Shown here: piece after piece, positions 17,007 to 25,475 of the stretch | Numbering within the stretch: the stretch's first letter is position 1 | Layout of the letters: each line of letters starts with the position of its first letter | Assembly (NCBI GenBank): GCA_016713425.1 | Contig: JADJPE010000005.1 | Location: 310,001 to 374,000 of the forward strand | DNA length: 64,000 nucleotides | Origin: Deltaproteobacteria bacterium | Lineage (GTDB): Bacteria; Myxococcota; Kuafuiibacteriia; Kuafuiibacteriales; Kuafuiibacteriaceae | Direction: 5' to 3' | Notes under the pieces: generated by a model | Database searches by the model: none | Told to the model about the DNA's origin: nothing | The model's input: only the letters and a program-made list of their open reading frames with translations | Made by a program: the position numbers and the translations under genes

Positions 17007-19140
17007 AGGAAGGACCGGTGGAGCCTTTCGCTTCGCCCACCGTTGAAGCGGCGGTCGACGCCACGTCGGCGGGAGCCTTCCGCTTCATGGCAAGCGCCAC
17101 GATCTCGGCGACGTCCAGGACCTTCACATCCTCCTCCTTGTGGTGGTGCTTCACGCCATCCTCGAGCATGGTCATGCAGAATGGGCACGCCACGCCGATG
17201 ATGTCGGGCTTCTTCTCAAGCGCCTGTGCGGTCCGCACGTTGTTGACGCGATCGCCGAGCTTCTCTTCCATCCACATCTGACCGCCACCGGCACCGCAGC
17301 AGAACGACTTCTCTTGGGTCGCATCCATCTCGACGACCTCGAGACGACGAACGGCCGCGATCGAGCGGCGGGGCGCCTCGAACTCCCCGTTCCAGCGGCC
17401 AAGATAGCAGGGGTCATGAAAGACGACGCGCTTCATCGTCTCTTCGTCGAGACCAATGCGCTCGTCGGCGATGAGCTCCGCGATGAGTTGTGAGTGATGG
17501 ATGACCTCGTAGTGGCCACCGAACGCCTGGTACTCGTTCTTCAGGGTGTTGAAACAGTGCGGACACGCGGTCACGACCTTCTTCACACCCAGTGAGTTGA
17601 GCGTCTCGACATTCTGCCGAGCGAGGTCGTCGAACATGTATTCGTTGCCGGTTCGCCGCGCCGGATCGCCGGTACATTTCTCTTTCTCACCTAAAATGGC
17701 GTAGGTCACGGCCGCCTGATCGAGAATTTGGGTGAAGGCACGAACGACCTTCTGCGCCCGGGCATCGAAGCTGCCGGCACAGCCGACCCAAAAAAGGTAT
17801 TCGTACTGCTTGGCGTCGTCGCTCGCACCCCAAAAGCGCATATTGAGCCCTTCGGCCCAGTCGGCGCGCTTGTCCGCGCCGATGCCCCAAGGGTTGTAGT
17901 TGTTCTCGATGTTCTTGAACGTGGTGGCGAGTTCGGCCGAAACGCTGCCTTCGGTAAGCGTCAGGTAGCGACGCATGTCCATGATCGCGTCCACATGGTC
18001 GATCAGGACCGGACACGCCTCAACACAAGCGCCGCACGCAGTGCACGACCAAAGGACATCCTTCGAGGTCTGGCCTTTTTGGCGCGTCTCTTCGCTTTCG
18101 GCGATCAGCGGCAGATCGGGCTCGAAGTCATCCTCGGCGCGCAGAAGTTGAAAGATCGTTCTTTTGGCCAAGAGAGGATCGCCGTTGGCCATGAGGTTGT
18201 CCTTGATGTCGTGGATGACTTGCTGCGGGCGAAGCGGTTTCTTCGTGTTGTTGGCTGGGCAGTAAAGATCGCAGCGACCACATTCGGTGCACGCATAGGT
18301 GTCGACCAGCGCCTTCCACGTGAAGTCGGTGACCTTGCCAACCCCGTAAACCTCAGCCGTCTCGAAGTCGATCGTCGAGAGCGCAGAACGGGGCTTATCG
18401 CGCTTGTGGAGAAAGATATTCGGGATCGCGCCGAGGAGGTGGATGTGCTTCGAGAACGGGAGGTAGTTCAAGAACGTGAGCAAGATAACGGCGTGGAGCC
18501 ACCAGAAGATCTCGTAGCCCACGTTGACGCCTCCCCCACCGCCCACGTTCGCACTTCCCAAGAAGTGGGCGACAAAGCCCGAAACGGGGAGCCAGGGCGC
18601 ATAGCTCGCGACATCGGGGTGGCCGCCGGCCAAACCAAAGCCGGTGGCCAGAAAATAGCTCACCATCACAAAGGTGATCAGTCCGAGGATGCGAAAAGCA
18701 TCGGCCGACAGCGCATGGATGTGCGTCGGGCGGAGAACGACCCGGCGAAAGACCGCGGTAACCACCGCAAACAAGACGACGAACGCCATGATGTCTTGGC
18801 CACGAAGAATCGTCGAGTAGACCGGCTGTCCGAGGAAATGCAGCGAGAACGACGGAATCACGCCTCGCACGATGAACTCGAGATGGCCGATGGAGATGAT
18901 GACGAACGACCAGAAGAACACGACGTGGTTCCAGCCGAAGCGCTCGTCCACGACCTTCTTCTGGAAGAAGGCGTAGTAGATGACTTTGCCAATGCGCTCG
19001 ACCGGATCCTTGATCGGATAGCCGGTGTCCTTGCCCAGGCGGGCCAAGCGGATCAGACGCCAAACAGATCGCGCAAAGAAACCCAAGGCGCCGGATAGGA
19101 AGACGAAGAACAGGATCGGCTTGAGCCCGACGTATGACAT
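16996..19140 (-). CDS. Membrane Fe-S oxidoreductase with NarI-like anchor and two CCG domains (HdrD / ETF:menaquinone oxidoreductase type)
   Basis: The protein has 714 residues from ATG 19140. The first 260 or so form several hydrophobic segments like the cytochrome-b-type gamma subunit of nitrate reductase. Then come two ferredoxin-type motifs (CTECGRCDLYCP and CTACGACVEACP). Two cysteine-rich CCG domains follow (ending ACPHC and FCCGAGGG ... ACPFC), as in heterodisulfide reductase HdrD and DsrK. Membrane proteins of this composition pass electrons from electron-transfer flavoprotein, and so from acyl-CoA oxidation, to menaquinone. No etfAB genes are seen here. Its place directly upstream of the fatty-acid/olefin genes suggests, but does not prove, a link to acyl metabolism. 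Confidence 0.85.
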   Translation of the reverse strand: MSYVGLKPILFFVFLSGALGFFARSVWRLIRLARLGKDTGYPIKDPVERIGKVIYYAFFQKKVVDERFGWNHVVFFWSFVIISIGHLEFIVRGVIPSFSLHFLGQPVYSTILRGQDIMAFVVLFAVVTAVFRRVVLRPTHIHALSADAFRILGLITFVMVSYFLATGFGLAGGHPDVASYAPWLPVSGFVAHFLGSANVGGGGGVNVGYEIFWWLHAVILLTFLNYLPFSKHIHLLGAIPNIFLHKRDKPRSALSTIDFETAEVYGVGKVTDFTWKALVDTYACTECGRCDLYCPANNTKKPLRPQQVIHDIKDNLMANGDPLLAKRTIFQLLRAEDDFEPDLPLIAESEETRQKGQTSKDVLWSCTACGACVEACPVLIDHVDAIMDMRRYLTLTEGSVSAELATTFKNIENNYNPWGIGADKRADWAEGLNMRFWGASDDAKQYEYLFWVGCAGSFDARAQKVVRAFTQILDQAAVTYAILGEKEKCTGDPARRTGNEYMFDDLARQNVETLNSLGVKKVVTACPHCFNTLKNEYQAFGGHYEVIHHSQLIAELIADERIGLDEETMKRVVFHDPCYLGRWNGEFEAPRRSIAAVRRLEVVEMDATQEKSFCCGAGGGQMWMEEKLGDRVNNVRTAQALEKKPDIIGVACPFCMTMLEDGVKHHHKEEDVKVLDVAEIVALAMKRKAPADVASTAASTVGEAKGSTGPSSVV

Positions 19141-19169
19141 CGGCTCGGTTGATAGCGCCCCGTGGCGCG

Positions 19170-20369
19170 TCAGGCAAGGCGAGAGGCTGGCTTCTTCCGA
19201 CGAACGGCCTCGGCGTACGCTGCAAGCAGCGTCCGAGCGCTCGTCTCGAACCCATGCGCCGCGATCCACCCATCGCCACGAGCCACCCAGTCATCGCGCC
19301 GTTTTCCGTCGGCCAGAATGGACGCGACGCCTTCGACCGTCGCCTCGGAGACGAGATCGTCGGACATCACGACGGCGTCACCGAAGACTTGTTCGGTCAG
19401 CGAACTCCGCTCGATGACGACGGGGAGCCCGGTCATCATGGCCTCCACGACGCCAAGAGGCGCACGATTCACGCGAACGCCGTTGAGGACGACCGCGAGG
19501 TCGCACGACTTCAGTGTCGACGCGATCTGAGCGGTTGGTGTCTTGAGGACATCGACGACGATCGCGTGCTCGAACGGCTCGGGCGAACCGGACGCCGTCG
19601 GCCGTGAAGAGACCCACGAGGCCCCTGACTCGGCTGATTCGGCTGATCCGCCCGATGGCGTGTCTGCCGAGGGCGCGTCTGCCGAGGGCGCGCCTGCCGA
19701 GGGTGCGTCCGCCGAGGGTGCGTCTGCCGAGGGCGGGGCCGCAGGCGGCCGGGCCTCGGAGGCGGTCCGCGCCACCCAGTCGGCACGGAGGCGGTCACCC
19801 ATTCGGGCGGCCACCATCTGAGCCCTCGCCAAGCGCGGGGTCGTCGACAAGACCGCCACGCGTGGCGGGCGCGTTTGACGGCCCTTGCCCCCCCGTGCCT
19901 TGCCGTTCGATGCAGCGGGCGCGAAGACCTCAGGGTCAGGGTTACTCATGAACACCATCGCGTTCCGGGCCGGCACTCTCGCATGAATAAGCTGCTCGTA
20001 CTGTGCCGCGTCCCGGGCAACGAGGCCATCAACGGCCAGCTCGCCCAAACCCCGAGCCATCAAGACCTCGAGAGCGGTCCGAAGCGCCCCAGGCACACCG
20101 AGATCCAGCCTCGATACATCCACGAAGACCGCCTGTGCGAGGGCACGCATCGCCGGGATGGAAGGGCCAAGCCACCAGCTCCCAAGGATGATGTACGCAA
20201 CGTCGAGCTTTCTTCCCTCGCCGAGGCTCAAGGCAAGACGCTGTCCAGCCTCGAAGGTTCCATCGAAGATCTGTGCTTCGTCCCCGTTCTTCTTGACGAT
20301 CCGAGCCACGAGCTCAGCCCGCTCGACAGCCGGACGATCACTCGCAAGAACAAAGAGCCCGACGTCCAT
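19170..20369 (-). CDS. Glycosyltransferase (GT-B, family 4/1-like) with repeat-coded insert
   Basis: The protein has 399 residues. The C-terminal half carries the GT-B donor-site signature (RAPLGVVEAMMTGLPVVIE), and the end resembles the closing helix of GT4 enzymes (SARTLLAAYAEAVRR). The N-terminal half is poorly conserved. Between the two lobes, about residues 210-246, lies a Ser/Ala/Asp/Pro linker coded by five 15-bp tandem repeats (19666-19740). I take ATG 20369 rather than the GTG at 20375. It begins 30 bp before the Fe-S oxidoreductase gene and could be co-transcribed with it. Donor, acceptor and product are unknown. Confidence 0.75.
   Translation of the reverse strand: MDVGLFVLASDRPAVERAELVARIVKKNGDEAQIFDGTFEAGQRLALSLGEGRKLDVAYIILGSWWLGPSIPAMRALAQAVFVDVSRLDLGVPGALRTALEVLMARGLGELAVDGLVARDAAQYEQLIHARVPARNAMVFMSNPDPEVFAPAASNGKARGGKGRQTRPPRVAVLSTTPRLARAQMVAARMGDRLRADWVARTASEARPPAAPPSADAPSADAPSAGAPSADAPSADTPSGGSAESAESGASWVSSRPTASGSPEPFEHAIVVDVLKTPTAQIASTLKSCDLAVVLNGVRVNRAPLGVVEAMMTGLPVVIERSSLTEQVFGDAVVMSDDLVSEATVEGVASILADGKRRDDWVARGDGWIAAHGFETSARTLLAAYAEAVRRKKPASRLA
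19666..19740. repeat. Five 15-bp in-frame tandem repeats inside the glycosyltransferase gene
   Basis: The unit GCCGAGGGCGCGTCT, with one or two substitutions per copy, is repeated five times. On the minus strand it codes for a five-residue Ser/Ala/Asp/Pro module. The period is a multiple of three, so copy-number change keeps the frame. Confidence 0.9.
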
Positions 20370-20375
20370 GACCAC

Positions 20376-20700
20376 GGCCGCCTTCTACTCCCACCTCAGG
20401 CTCGCCACAACCGGGGCAAATTCGGGCGCCGGATCCGTCGCCGACGCCGAGCAAGCGTCGTCGCGGACCCCGAGGAAGCGTCGTCACTGACCCCGAGGAA
20501 AAGTCGTCGCCAACGCCGAGGAAAACATCGTCGCCAACGCCGAGGAACGTCGTCGCCAACGCCGAGGAACGTCGTCGCCAACGCCGAGGAAAACGTCCAA
20601 GAAGCGCCGACCGAAATGCAAACCTCGTGGAACCAAGGGTTTTCATTCAGCTCGATCATTTGACGTTCGCGCGCATCCAATCATTAGATGCGGCCGGAAG
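20376..20700. other. Divergent intergenic region, 325 bp, between glycosyltransferase and hemerythrin kinase
   Basis: No convincing gene is present. The region should hold the promoters for both divergent genes. Half of it (20435-20596) is a 22-bp tandem repeat array. Between the array and the kinase start is a less GC-rich stretch (around 20636-20690) that may contain the promoter. Confidence 0.6.
20435..20596. repeat. About seven copies of a 21-24-bp tandem repeat (core CGTCGCCAACGCCGAGGAA)
   Basis: The distal copies (20520-20596) are almost identical. The proximal ones vary (CGGACCCCGAGGAA, CTGACCCCGAGGAA). The array lies in a divergent promoter region, so copy number would change spacing to both start sites. 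There are no unique spacers, so it is not a CRISPR. Confidence 0.9.
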
Positions 20701-22176
20701 ATGGCCTTTTTCGAGTGGACCGATGCGCTCACGGTAGGCATCCCGATCATCGATTCAGATCATCGGACGCTCATCGAGCTTATCAACCAGATGCACGATG
20801 CGCTGGACGCCCCCGACGAAACAGGGCGCCGCCAGATCTTCGAGACGCTCTTCCGGTACGCCGAACGCCACTTTGAGCGCGAAGAACGCCTCATGATCGC
20901 CGGACGCTATCCGTCGCTTTCGATTCACCAACGATCGCATGAGAGTTTCACGGCCGAGCTGGTGCGCCACGCACACTCGGGCGCTGAGACACGGGGTTTG
21001 GTCGAGTTCCTGAAAGAGTGGCTGTCGCAGCATATCCTGATCCAGGACATGGCCTACCGCCCCTACTTGCTTGCCAACCCAGAGGTCGAACGCGTCCGAC
21101 GATCGCTGGGGCCAACCCTCGCCGACGTTGGGATCGCAGACACGCCCCCCGAACCAACAGAAGAGACACGAACGCTCGAAGAACTCATTGGGAGCCAAAC
21201 GCGCGACTTGCTCCAAACCAACGCCGAGCTCGAAGAAGCGGTCAACGAAGCCCAGGCGGCCAATCGCGCAAAATCGATCTTCTTGGCCAACATGTCTCAC
21301 GAACTTCGCACGCCGCTCCACGCGATCTTAGCGCTGTCTCGGCTCGGCATCGACAAGATCGATACTGCGCCGAAAGACCGACTGCGCGGCTACTTCGTCG
21401 ACATTCGACGAAGCGGCGAACGACTGATCGGACTCCTCGACAACCTCCTCGACTTATCCAAGCTCGAGGCGGGTCGCATGCGCTTCGAGTCGGAGCCGAT
21501 CGATCTCGCAAAGATCGTGGCCGACGTCGTTCTTGAGTATCAAATCCTCGCCGAAGAACGTGGCCTCCTGCTCTCGTTGACACGCAGCCCGTCCGTGCCG
21601 TCAGCCATGCCGTCGCCCACGGCCACACCCACGGCCACGCCCACACCCACGCCCACGCCCACGCCCACGCCCACGCCCACGCCCACGCCGACGCATTCTG
21701 CGCCTTCGTCCTTTTCGAGGCCAACGGCCATGATCGCGGGAGACGCCGTTCGCATCGCTCAACTCACCCGCAACCTCATCGCAAACGCGCTCAAGTACAG
21801 CGAAGCCGGCGGAAAGATCGAGGTCAGCGTCAGCGAGACGGCGGCCGCGAAGGAAGGCCACCCCATGCTCGTCCGTCTATCCGTGGATGATGAAGGCCGC
21901 GGCGTCCCCGAGGGCGAGCTCGAGTCGATCTTCGACCCCTTCATCCAGAGTTCGCGGTCGGCCTCGGGTGCCGGCGGAACAGGTCTTGGGCTTTCGATCT
22001 GCCGTGAGATCGCCCGAGCACATGCCGGAGAGATCTGGGCCGAGCACCGCTCACCGTCCGGCACGCGCTTCGTTGCGACCTTTCCCGGCTTGCGATCCAT
22101 GGATGATAGCCCAACAGGTCACCCGACCGAACATGGCGCGAATCGACAACACCGGGGGTCATTGAGTGAGCACTGA
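20701..22176 (+). CDS. Bacteriohemerythrin-sensor histidine kinase
   Basis: The protein has 491 residues. Residues 1-125 are a hemerythrin domain with the full di-iron ligand set (His in DSDHRTLIE, HFEREE, HQRSHES and HILIQD), able to bind O2 or NO. A helical stretch leads to HisKA with the phosphoacceptor His in MSHELRTPLHA (near residue 198). The HATPase domain has the N box NLIANALKYS, G1 DDEGRGVPEG and G2 GTGLGLSICREIA. A Pro/Thr insert coded by a 6-bp repeat (21617-21690) separates the start of the ATPase domain from the N box. There is no membrane segment, so this is a cytosolic gas or redox sensor. The stop overlaps the regulator gene by 11 bp, marking them as a pair. Confidence 0.9.
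   Translation: MAFFEWTDALTVGIPIIDSDHRTLIELINQMHDALDAPDETGRRQIFETLFRYAERHFEREERLMIAGRYPSLSIHQRSHESFTAELVRHAHSGAETRGLVEFLKEWLSQHILIQDMAYRPYLLANPEVERVRRSLGPTLADVGIADTPPEPTEETRTLEELIGSQTRDLLQTNAELEEAVNEAQAANRAKSIFLANMSHELRTPLHAILALSRLGIDKIDTAPKDRLRGYFVDIRRSGERLIGLLDNLLDLSKLEAGRMRFESEPIDLAKIVADVVLEYQILAEERGLLLSLTRSPSVPSAMPSPTATPTATPTPTPTPTPTPTPTPTPTHSAPSSFSRPTAMIAGDAVRIAQLTRNLIANALKYSEAGGKIEVSVSETAAAKEGHPMLVRLSVDDEGRGVPEGELESIFDPFIQSSRSASGAGGTGLGLSICREIARAHAGEIWAEHRSPSGTRFVATFPGLRSMDDSPTGHPTEHGANRQHRGSLSEH
21617..21690. repeat. Hexanucleotide repeat (CCCACG) inside the hemerythrin kinase gene
   Basis: About twelve copies of a 6-bp unit code for a Thr-Pro dipeptide run, inside the HATPase domain before the N box. 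The unit keeps the reading frame whatever its copy number. Long mono-type hexamer runs of this kind are prone to slippage. Confidence 0.9.
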
Positions 22177-23071
22177 GAGTCCACGCATCTTGGCGGTCGA
22201 CGACGAGGAGATCAATCTCCGCATTCTCGCGGAGCATCTGGACGATGCAAACTTCAGTGTCGTGACCGCGTCCTCCGGTCAGGCCGCCCTCGACGTGCTT
22301 GACCAAGAGGGCGACAACATCGATGTCGTCGTCCTTGACCGGATGATGCCAGGCATGGACGGCCTGGAGGTTCTTCGGACGATGAGAACTCGACCAAACC
22401 TCCGCGAGGTACCCGTCATTCTCCAGACCGCGCTCGCCGGGAAAGCATCGATTGTCGAGGGTATCGCGGCCGGCGCGTTCTACTATCTGACCAAACCTTT
22501 CGAACCCGAGGTTCTGCTGTCTCTCGTGCGCGCGGCCATCGATCGACGCGCCGAGCTTCACGAGATCTTGGAGCAGATCGAAGATCGCGGTGCCGGACTT
22601 CGCTTCATGACTCAGGCGCGGTTCTCGATCCGCACGATCGACGACGCCCGATTCTTGGCGCCGACTCTAGCGGGCGCATTTCCCGATCCAGACCGCGTTG
22701 CGCTTGGTCTCTTGGAGCTACTCCTCAACGCGGTCGAGCACGGAAATCTCGAGATTGGGTATCAAGAAAAGACTCGGCTCACACACCGAGATGATCTCGA
22801 CCGCGAGATCGCGCGACGACTCGAAGACCCACGGTTCGGGGCGCGGCGCGTCGACGTCGAGCTCGACCGCAGCGCCTCCGACGTCACGGTCGTGATTCGC
22901 GACGAGGGTCCCGGCTTCGATCCTGCGCCCTACGTCGATCTCGATCCTCTTCGGGCTTTCGACGCCCATGGGCGCGGAATCATGATGGCGCGCGCACTGA
23001 GTTTCGATCGCCTCGACTATCGCGGACGCGGCAACGAAGTCGTCGCGAGCGTCAGGCAACCGAACGCGTAA
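22166..23071 (+). CDS. Response regulator with C-terminal RsbW-like HATPase domain
   Basis: The protein has 301 residues from a GTG inside the kinase gene. The receiver domain (residues 6-125) has the acidic pair VDDEE, phosphoacceptor Asp58 in VVLDRMMPGMDG and the conserved Lys in LTKPFEP. After a linker, the C-terminal 150 residues contain an ATPase N box (LLELLLNAVEHGN) and a G1 box (IRDEGPGFDPA) of the anti-sigma/serine-kinase (RsbW/SpoIIAB) type, with no His-kinase dimerisation domain. The output is therefore probably partner switching or protein-serine phosphorylation rather than DNA binding. The cognate sensor is presumably the overlapping hemerythrin kinase. Confidence 0.87.
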   Translation: MSTESPRILAVDDEEINLRILAEHLDDANFSVVTASSGQAALDVLDQEGDNIDVVVLDRMMPGMDGLEVLRTMRTRPNLREVPVILQTALAGKASIVEGIAAGAFYYLTKPFEPEVLLSLVRAAIDRRAELHEILEQIEDRGAGLRFMTQARFSIRTIDDARFLAPTLAGAFPDPDRVALGLLELLLNAVEHGNLEIGYQEKTRLTHRDDLDREIARRLEDPRFGARRVDVELDRSASDVTVVIRDEGPGFDPAPYVDLDPLRAFDAHGRGIMMARALSFDRLDYRGRGNEVVASVRQPNA

Positions 23072-23111
23072 TCGCGAAGCCCCAACGCGCCGCCCGCAGC
23101 CCGCAGCCCCC

Positions 23112-23155
23112 CCAACGCCAAGCCAACGCCAAGCCAACGCCAAGCCAAACCCAAG
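23112..23155. repeat. Four 11-bp tandem repeats (CCAACGCCAAG)
   Basis: Three perfect copies and one variant lie immediately after the response-regulator gene. They are non-coding and show no dyad symmetry. Confidence 0.9.
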
Positions 23156-23262
23156 GCGCAGCCGCAAGGCCCAAACCCAAAGCGCCATCACGGAAGCGCG
23201 AATCGACCTCCCGTCACACGGTGGCGTCACGCGCAACACCGGTTCGTCAGGCACATCGGATC

Positions 23263-23300
23263 CACAGAATACCAATTATTTCAATTATTTACAAAACATG
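23263..23300 (+). promoter_or_regulatory. AT-rich island, candidate promoter for the His/Gly-rich protein gene
   Basis: The stretch containing AATTATTTCAATTATTTAC is the most AT-rich stretch I noticed in the window. It lies about 190 bp before the next start. I cannot assign reliable -35/-10 boxes. The strand and role are inferred from the position of the downstream gene. Confidence 0.35.
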
Positions 23301-23482
23301 CCCTCGAACGACACCTGTGACGAAGCGCGGGCTTGGCCGAGCGATTTCCGCATCGATTCGTGCCGCCGCCGCGTTGGCACGCGCCGTGAAATACGACCCA
23401 GACATAACCAACGAACCGAGGTCCCGTCCTCCGAAGCTTTGACCGGCCGACGAAATGACGAGGTCTCAAGGAGAAGAAAACA

Positions 23483-24742
23483 ATGTTGAACGCACTGAAC
23501 CCCAACACACTCGGAACCCAAATCAACGACCTCCTCGGCAAATACGGCATTCAGGGCGGCATGATCGGCGCCCAAGTCGACGCACTCGGCGGCAACCCGC
23601 TCGGCGCGCTCAAGAATCTTCAGGACGCCTTCTTCGAGGCCGCGCTCGGAAAGGGCACGACGGGCGCACAGCGTCAGTTCCTAACAGGCGGCGGATTGCC
23701 TCCTTTTGGATTCTGCCAGCCGCCTCACCTGGCGCTCCAGCACAATCACGCGCGCTGCGGTCACACGTACGCACAGCGAACCGACCTCGCCCCGGGCGCT
23801 GCGAGCGGCCCGTTCGCACAGCTCTTTGATCCACGGCGGCGTGCGGCCGCTCAATTCGAGCGCGCACTGACGAACAATCCTTTGATCCGCTCCGCTTTCG
23901 AGCGCGCGGTCGGTGGAAAGTTCATCCCGGACGGCCGAGCCGACGGCAAGGTGACGATTCAGCGTCACCACCACCACCACCGTCCGCACCACTGCCTCCC
24001 GGGCATGAATCCGCTCGCGAACACGGCGGCCTCGCTCTTGAAGCAGATGGACGCCGCGATCGCGAATCAGCTCGGTGGTCTCGCGAATGCTCTGAGCCCA
24101 TTCCAGGGTCTCCTGGCTTCCGGGCTTCAGAATGCCTTCGGCCAGCTCGCACCGCAGTGCGGAACGGGCGGGGCGAATGGGGCGAACGGGGCGAACGGCA
24201 GCGAAGGCGCGTCCGGCAGCGAAGGCAGCGACAACGAGATCGCCAAGATCTTCTCCGACCCGTCGCTCACGGTTGAAGACAAGATCACGGCCATGTTGAT
24301 GGCGGTGATGAAGAAGATGGACAAGGAGATCGAGGAGCAAGGTAAGAAGATCGAGAAGCTCCAGAACAATGGCACGAAGGATCAGGGCACAGGCCAAGCC
24401 GGTGGTCAGGGCGGCAAAGGTGGAAAGGGCGGCGGCGGCAAGCTGGGCGCCATCGGTGGCATCGCCGGATCCATCTTCGGTGGCCCGATCGGCGGCGCCC
24501 TCGGAAGCTCGGTCGGCCAGTCGGTCGGCGGGATGCTCGGTGGTCAAGGCGCCAACGGGGCTGGGGCTGGGGCGAACGGCGCAGCCGCGGGTGCAGACGG
24601 AAGCTCGAAGAGCGTCGACGTCGAGACGACGAAGCTCAAGCGGCTTACCGACAAGCGCAGCCAAATGTTCGACCTTCTCCGTCAGATCATCGACGGCTAC
24701 AACAAGACGGCTAAGGGCATCATCGACTCGATCGGTCGATAG
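23483..24742 (+). CDS. His- and Gly/Ala-rich protein of unknown function
   Basis: The protein has 419 residues and a strong AAGGAG site 12 bp before the ATG. There is no signal peptide. The first 200 residues alternate helical stretches with Cys/His clusters (CQPPH, HNHARCGH, then HHHHH and RPHHC) that could bind a metal. A Gly/Asn/Ala spacer follows (about 230-250), then an acidic/lysine amphipathic helix that looks like a coiled coil (about 255-295). A glycine-zipper-like block comes next (GAIGGIAGSIFGGPIGGALG region, about 315-350), and a final helix. Glycine-zipper blocks often insert into membranes, and the layout recalls secreted effector or translocator proteins, but I recognise no family. 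It is monocistronic, with its own AT-rich upstream island and a strong hairpin after the stop. Confidence 0.7.
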   Translation: MLNALNPNTLGTQINDLLGKYGIQGGMIGAQVDALGGNPLGALKNLQDAFFEAALGKGTTGAQRQFLTGGGLPPFGFCQPPHLALQHNHARCGHTYAQRTDLAPGAASGPFAQLFDPRRRAAAQFERALTNNPLIRSAFERAVGGKFIPDGRADGKVTIQRHHHHHRPHHCLPGMNPLANTAASLLKQMDAAIANQLGGLANALSPFQGLLASGLQNAFGQLAPQCGTGGANGANGANGSEGASGSEGSDNEIAKIFSDPSLTVEDKITAMLMAVMKKMDKEIEEQGKKIEKLQNNGTKDQGTGQAGGQGGKGGKGGGGKLGAIGGIAGSIFGGPIGGALGSSVGQSVGGMLGGQGANGAGAGANGAAAGADGSSKSVDVETTKLKRLTDKRSQMFDLLRQIIDGYNKTAKGIIDSIGR

Positions 24743-24759
24743 TTGAAAACGCGAACGAC

Positions 24760-24793
24760 ACCGGGCGGTCATCTCTCAAGGTGGCCGCCCGGT
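24760..24793 (+). terminator. Strong stem-loop after the His/Gly-rich protein gene
   Basis: ACCGGGCGGTCA (24760-24771) pairs with TGGCCGCCCGGT (24782-24793), 12 bp with one G-U type wobble and a 10-base loop. It begins 17 bp after the stop codon. A pyrimidine-rich repeat (TTCGCTTCC) follows instead of a clean U-tract, so termination is likely but not certain. Confidence 0.65.
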
Positions 24794-24795
24794 CG

Positions 24796-24831
24796 TTCGC
24801 TTCCTTCGCTTCCTTCGCTTCCTTCGCTCTC
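24796..24831. repeat. Four 9-bp tandem repeats (TTCGCTTCC)
   Basis: Three perfect copies and one variant directly follow the hairpin. In the plus-strand transcript this is the U/C-rich tail. Confidence 0.85.
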
Positions 24832-24961
24832 TCCTACGCCCCGGTTCCTTCTAAGCCTCAAACAAGCGCGCCCCGCACTCTGTTCACGGATCAAGAACGA
24901 AAAGCTTTCGAAAATTCGAGTATCCTTGTGAGAACAACTTGAACCCCGGAAGTCTTTTCGG

Positions 24962-25472
24962 ATGAACAGGAACATGCGACGACGCATCGAGGCTGAGAAG
25001 ATCAAGATCGAGAGACGGCTCAAGTCTGCGACCCAGGTGAACGAAGGCGGACCCGTGCTCTCGGGTGGCAACGTTCGGTACGAGCTCGCAGGAAAGACCA
25101 AGAGTGACCTATACCGAGAACTGGAACGCCGCGCAGAACGAGAAATCCGCACGCAGCCAAGGGCGCGACCCACGAATGGCCAGGATCAGATCGTTCGTCA
25201 GCGAGGCTTCAAGGTACTTCGAACCAAGAGCGAGGAGATCCTCGAGTTCCAGCATCAGCCCAACAAGTGTTCCCGTCCATACCGAGTCGTCGCCCTGCGG
25301 AAGAACATCTCGGTCATGAAAGGAGAGGAAGTACTGATCCCGGAGATCGATATTTCTTCTACCTCACCCATGTGACCGAGCTGCGCTGGCTTGGAACCAA
25401 TGGCAGCACATCTTCTTCAGCCTGGTCGGCGCGCACCATGAACCGAGAATGGAGGTTTTCTCGCTTGTTTGA
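24962..25472 (+). pseudogene. Degenerate IS1380-family transposase remnant
   Basis: The first open part (to 25375, 137 residues) contains stretches typical of IS1380 transposases: GPVLSGGNVRYE near the start, then ELAGKTKSDLYRE, IVRQRGFKVLR and RPYRVVALRKNISVMKGEE. The expected continuation RYFFY is found only after a frameshift near 25350, as RYFFYLTH. The late motif AALAWN appears in a third frame (from about 25380) and ends with RMEVFS and a stop at 25470-25472. Against the usual length of about 430-450 residues, the central part, including most of the catalytic core, is missing. So the element has internal deletions and at least two frameshifts. I found no terminal inverted repeats. It is inactive. 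Confidence 0.75.
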
Positions 25473-25475
25473 GGT

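Larger units (their letters stand above)
23072..23482. other. Intergenic region of 411 bp with a repeat, an AT-rich island and a leader
   Basis: There is no credible gene. From left to right it holds four 11-bp repeats (23112-23155), an AT-rich island (23263-23300) that stands out from the GC-rich surroundings, and a leader of about 180 bp ending in an AAGGAG ribosome-binding site before the ATG at 23483. Confidence 0.6.

Noticed and set aside
17728..19098. 456-codon plus-strand frame opposite the Fe-S oxidoreductase
   Set aside because: Antisense shadow: the minus frame carries ferredoxin and CCG motifs, and the plus frame shows no family features or ribosome-binding site.
20435..20596. Possible CRISPR array
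   Set aside because: The repeats are directly adjacent with no unique spacers and no cas genes are nearby.
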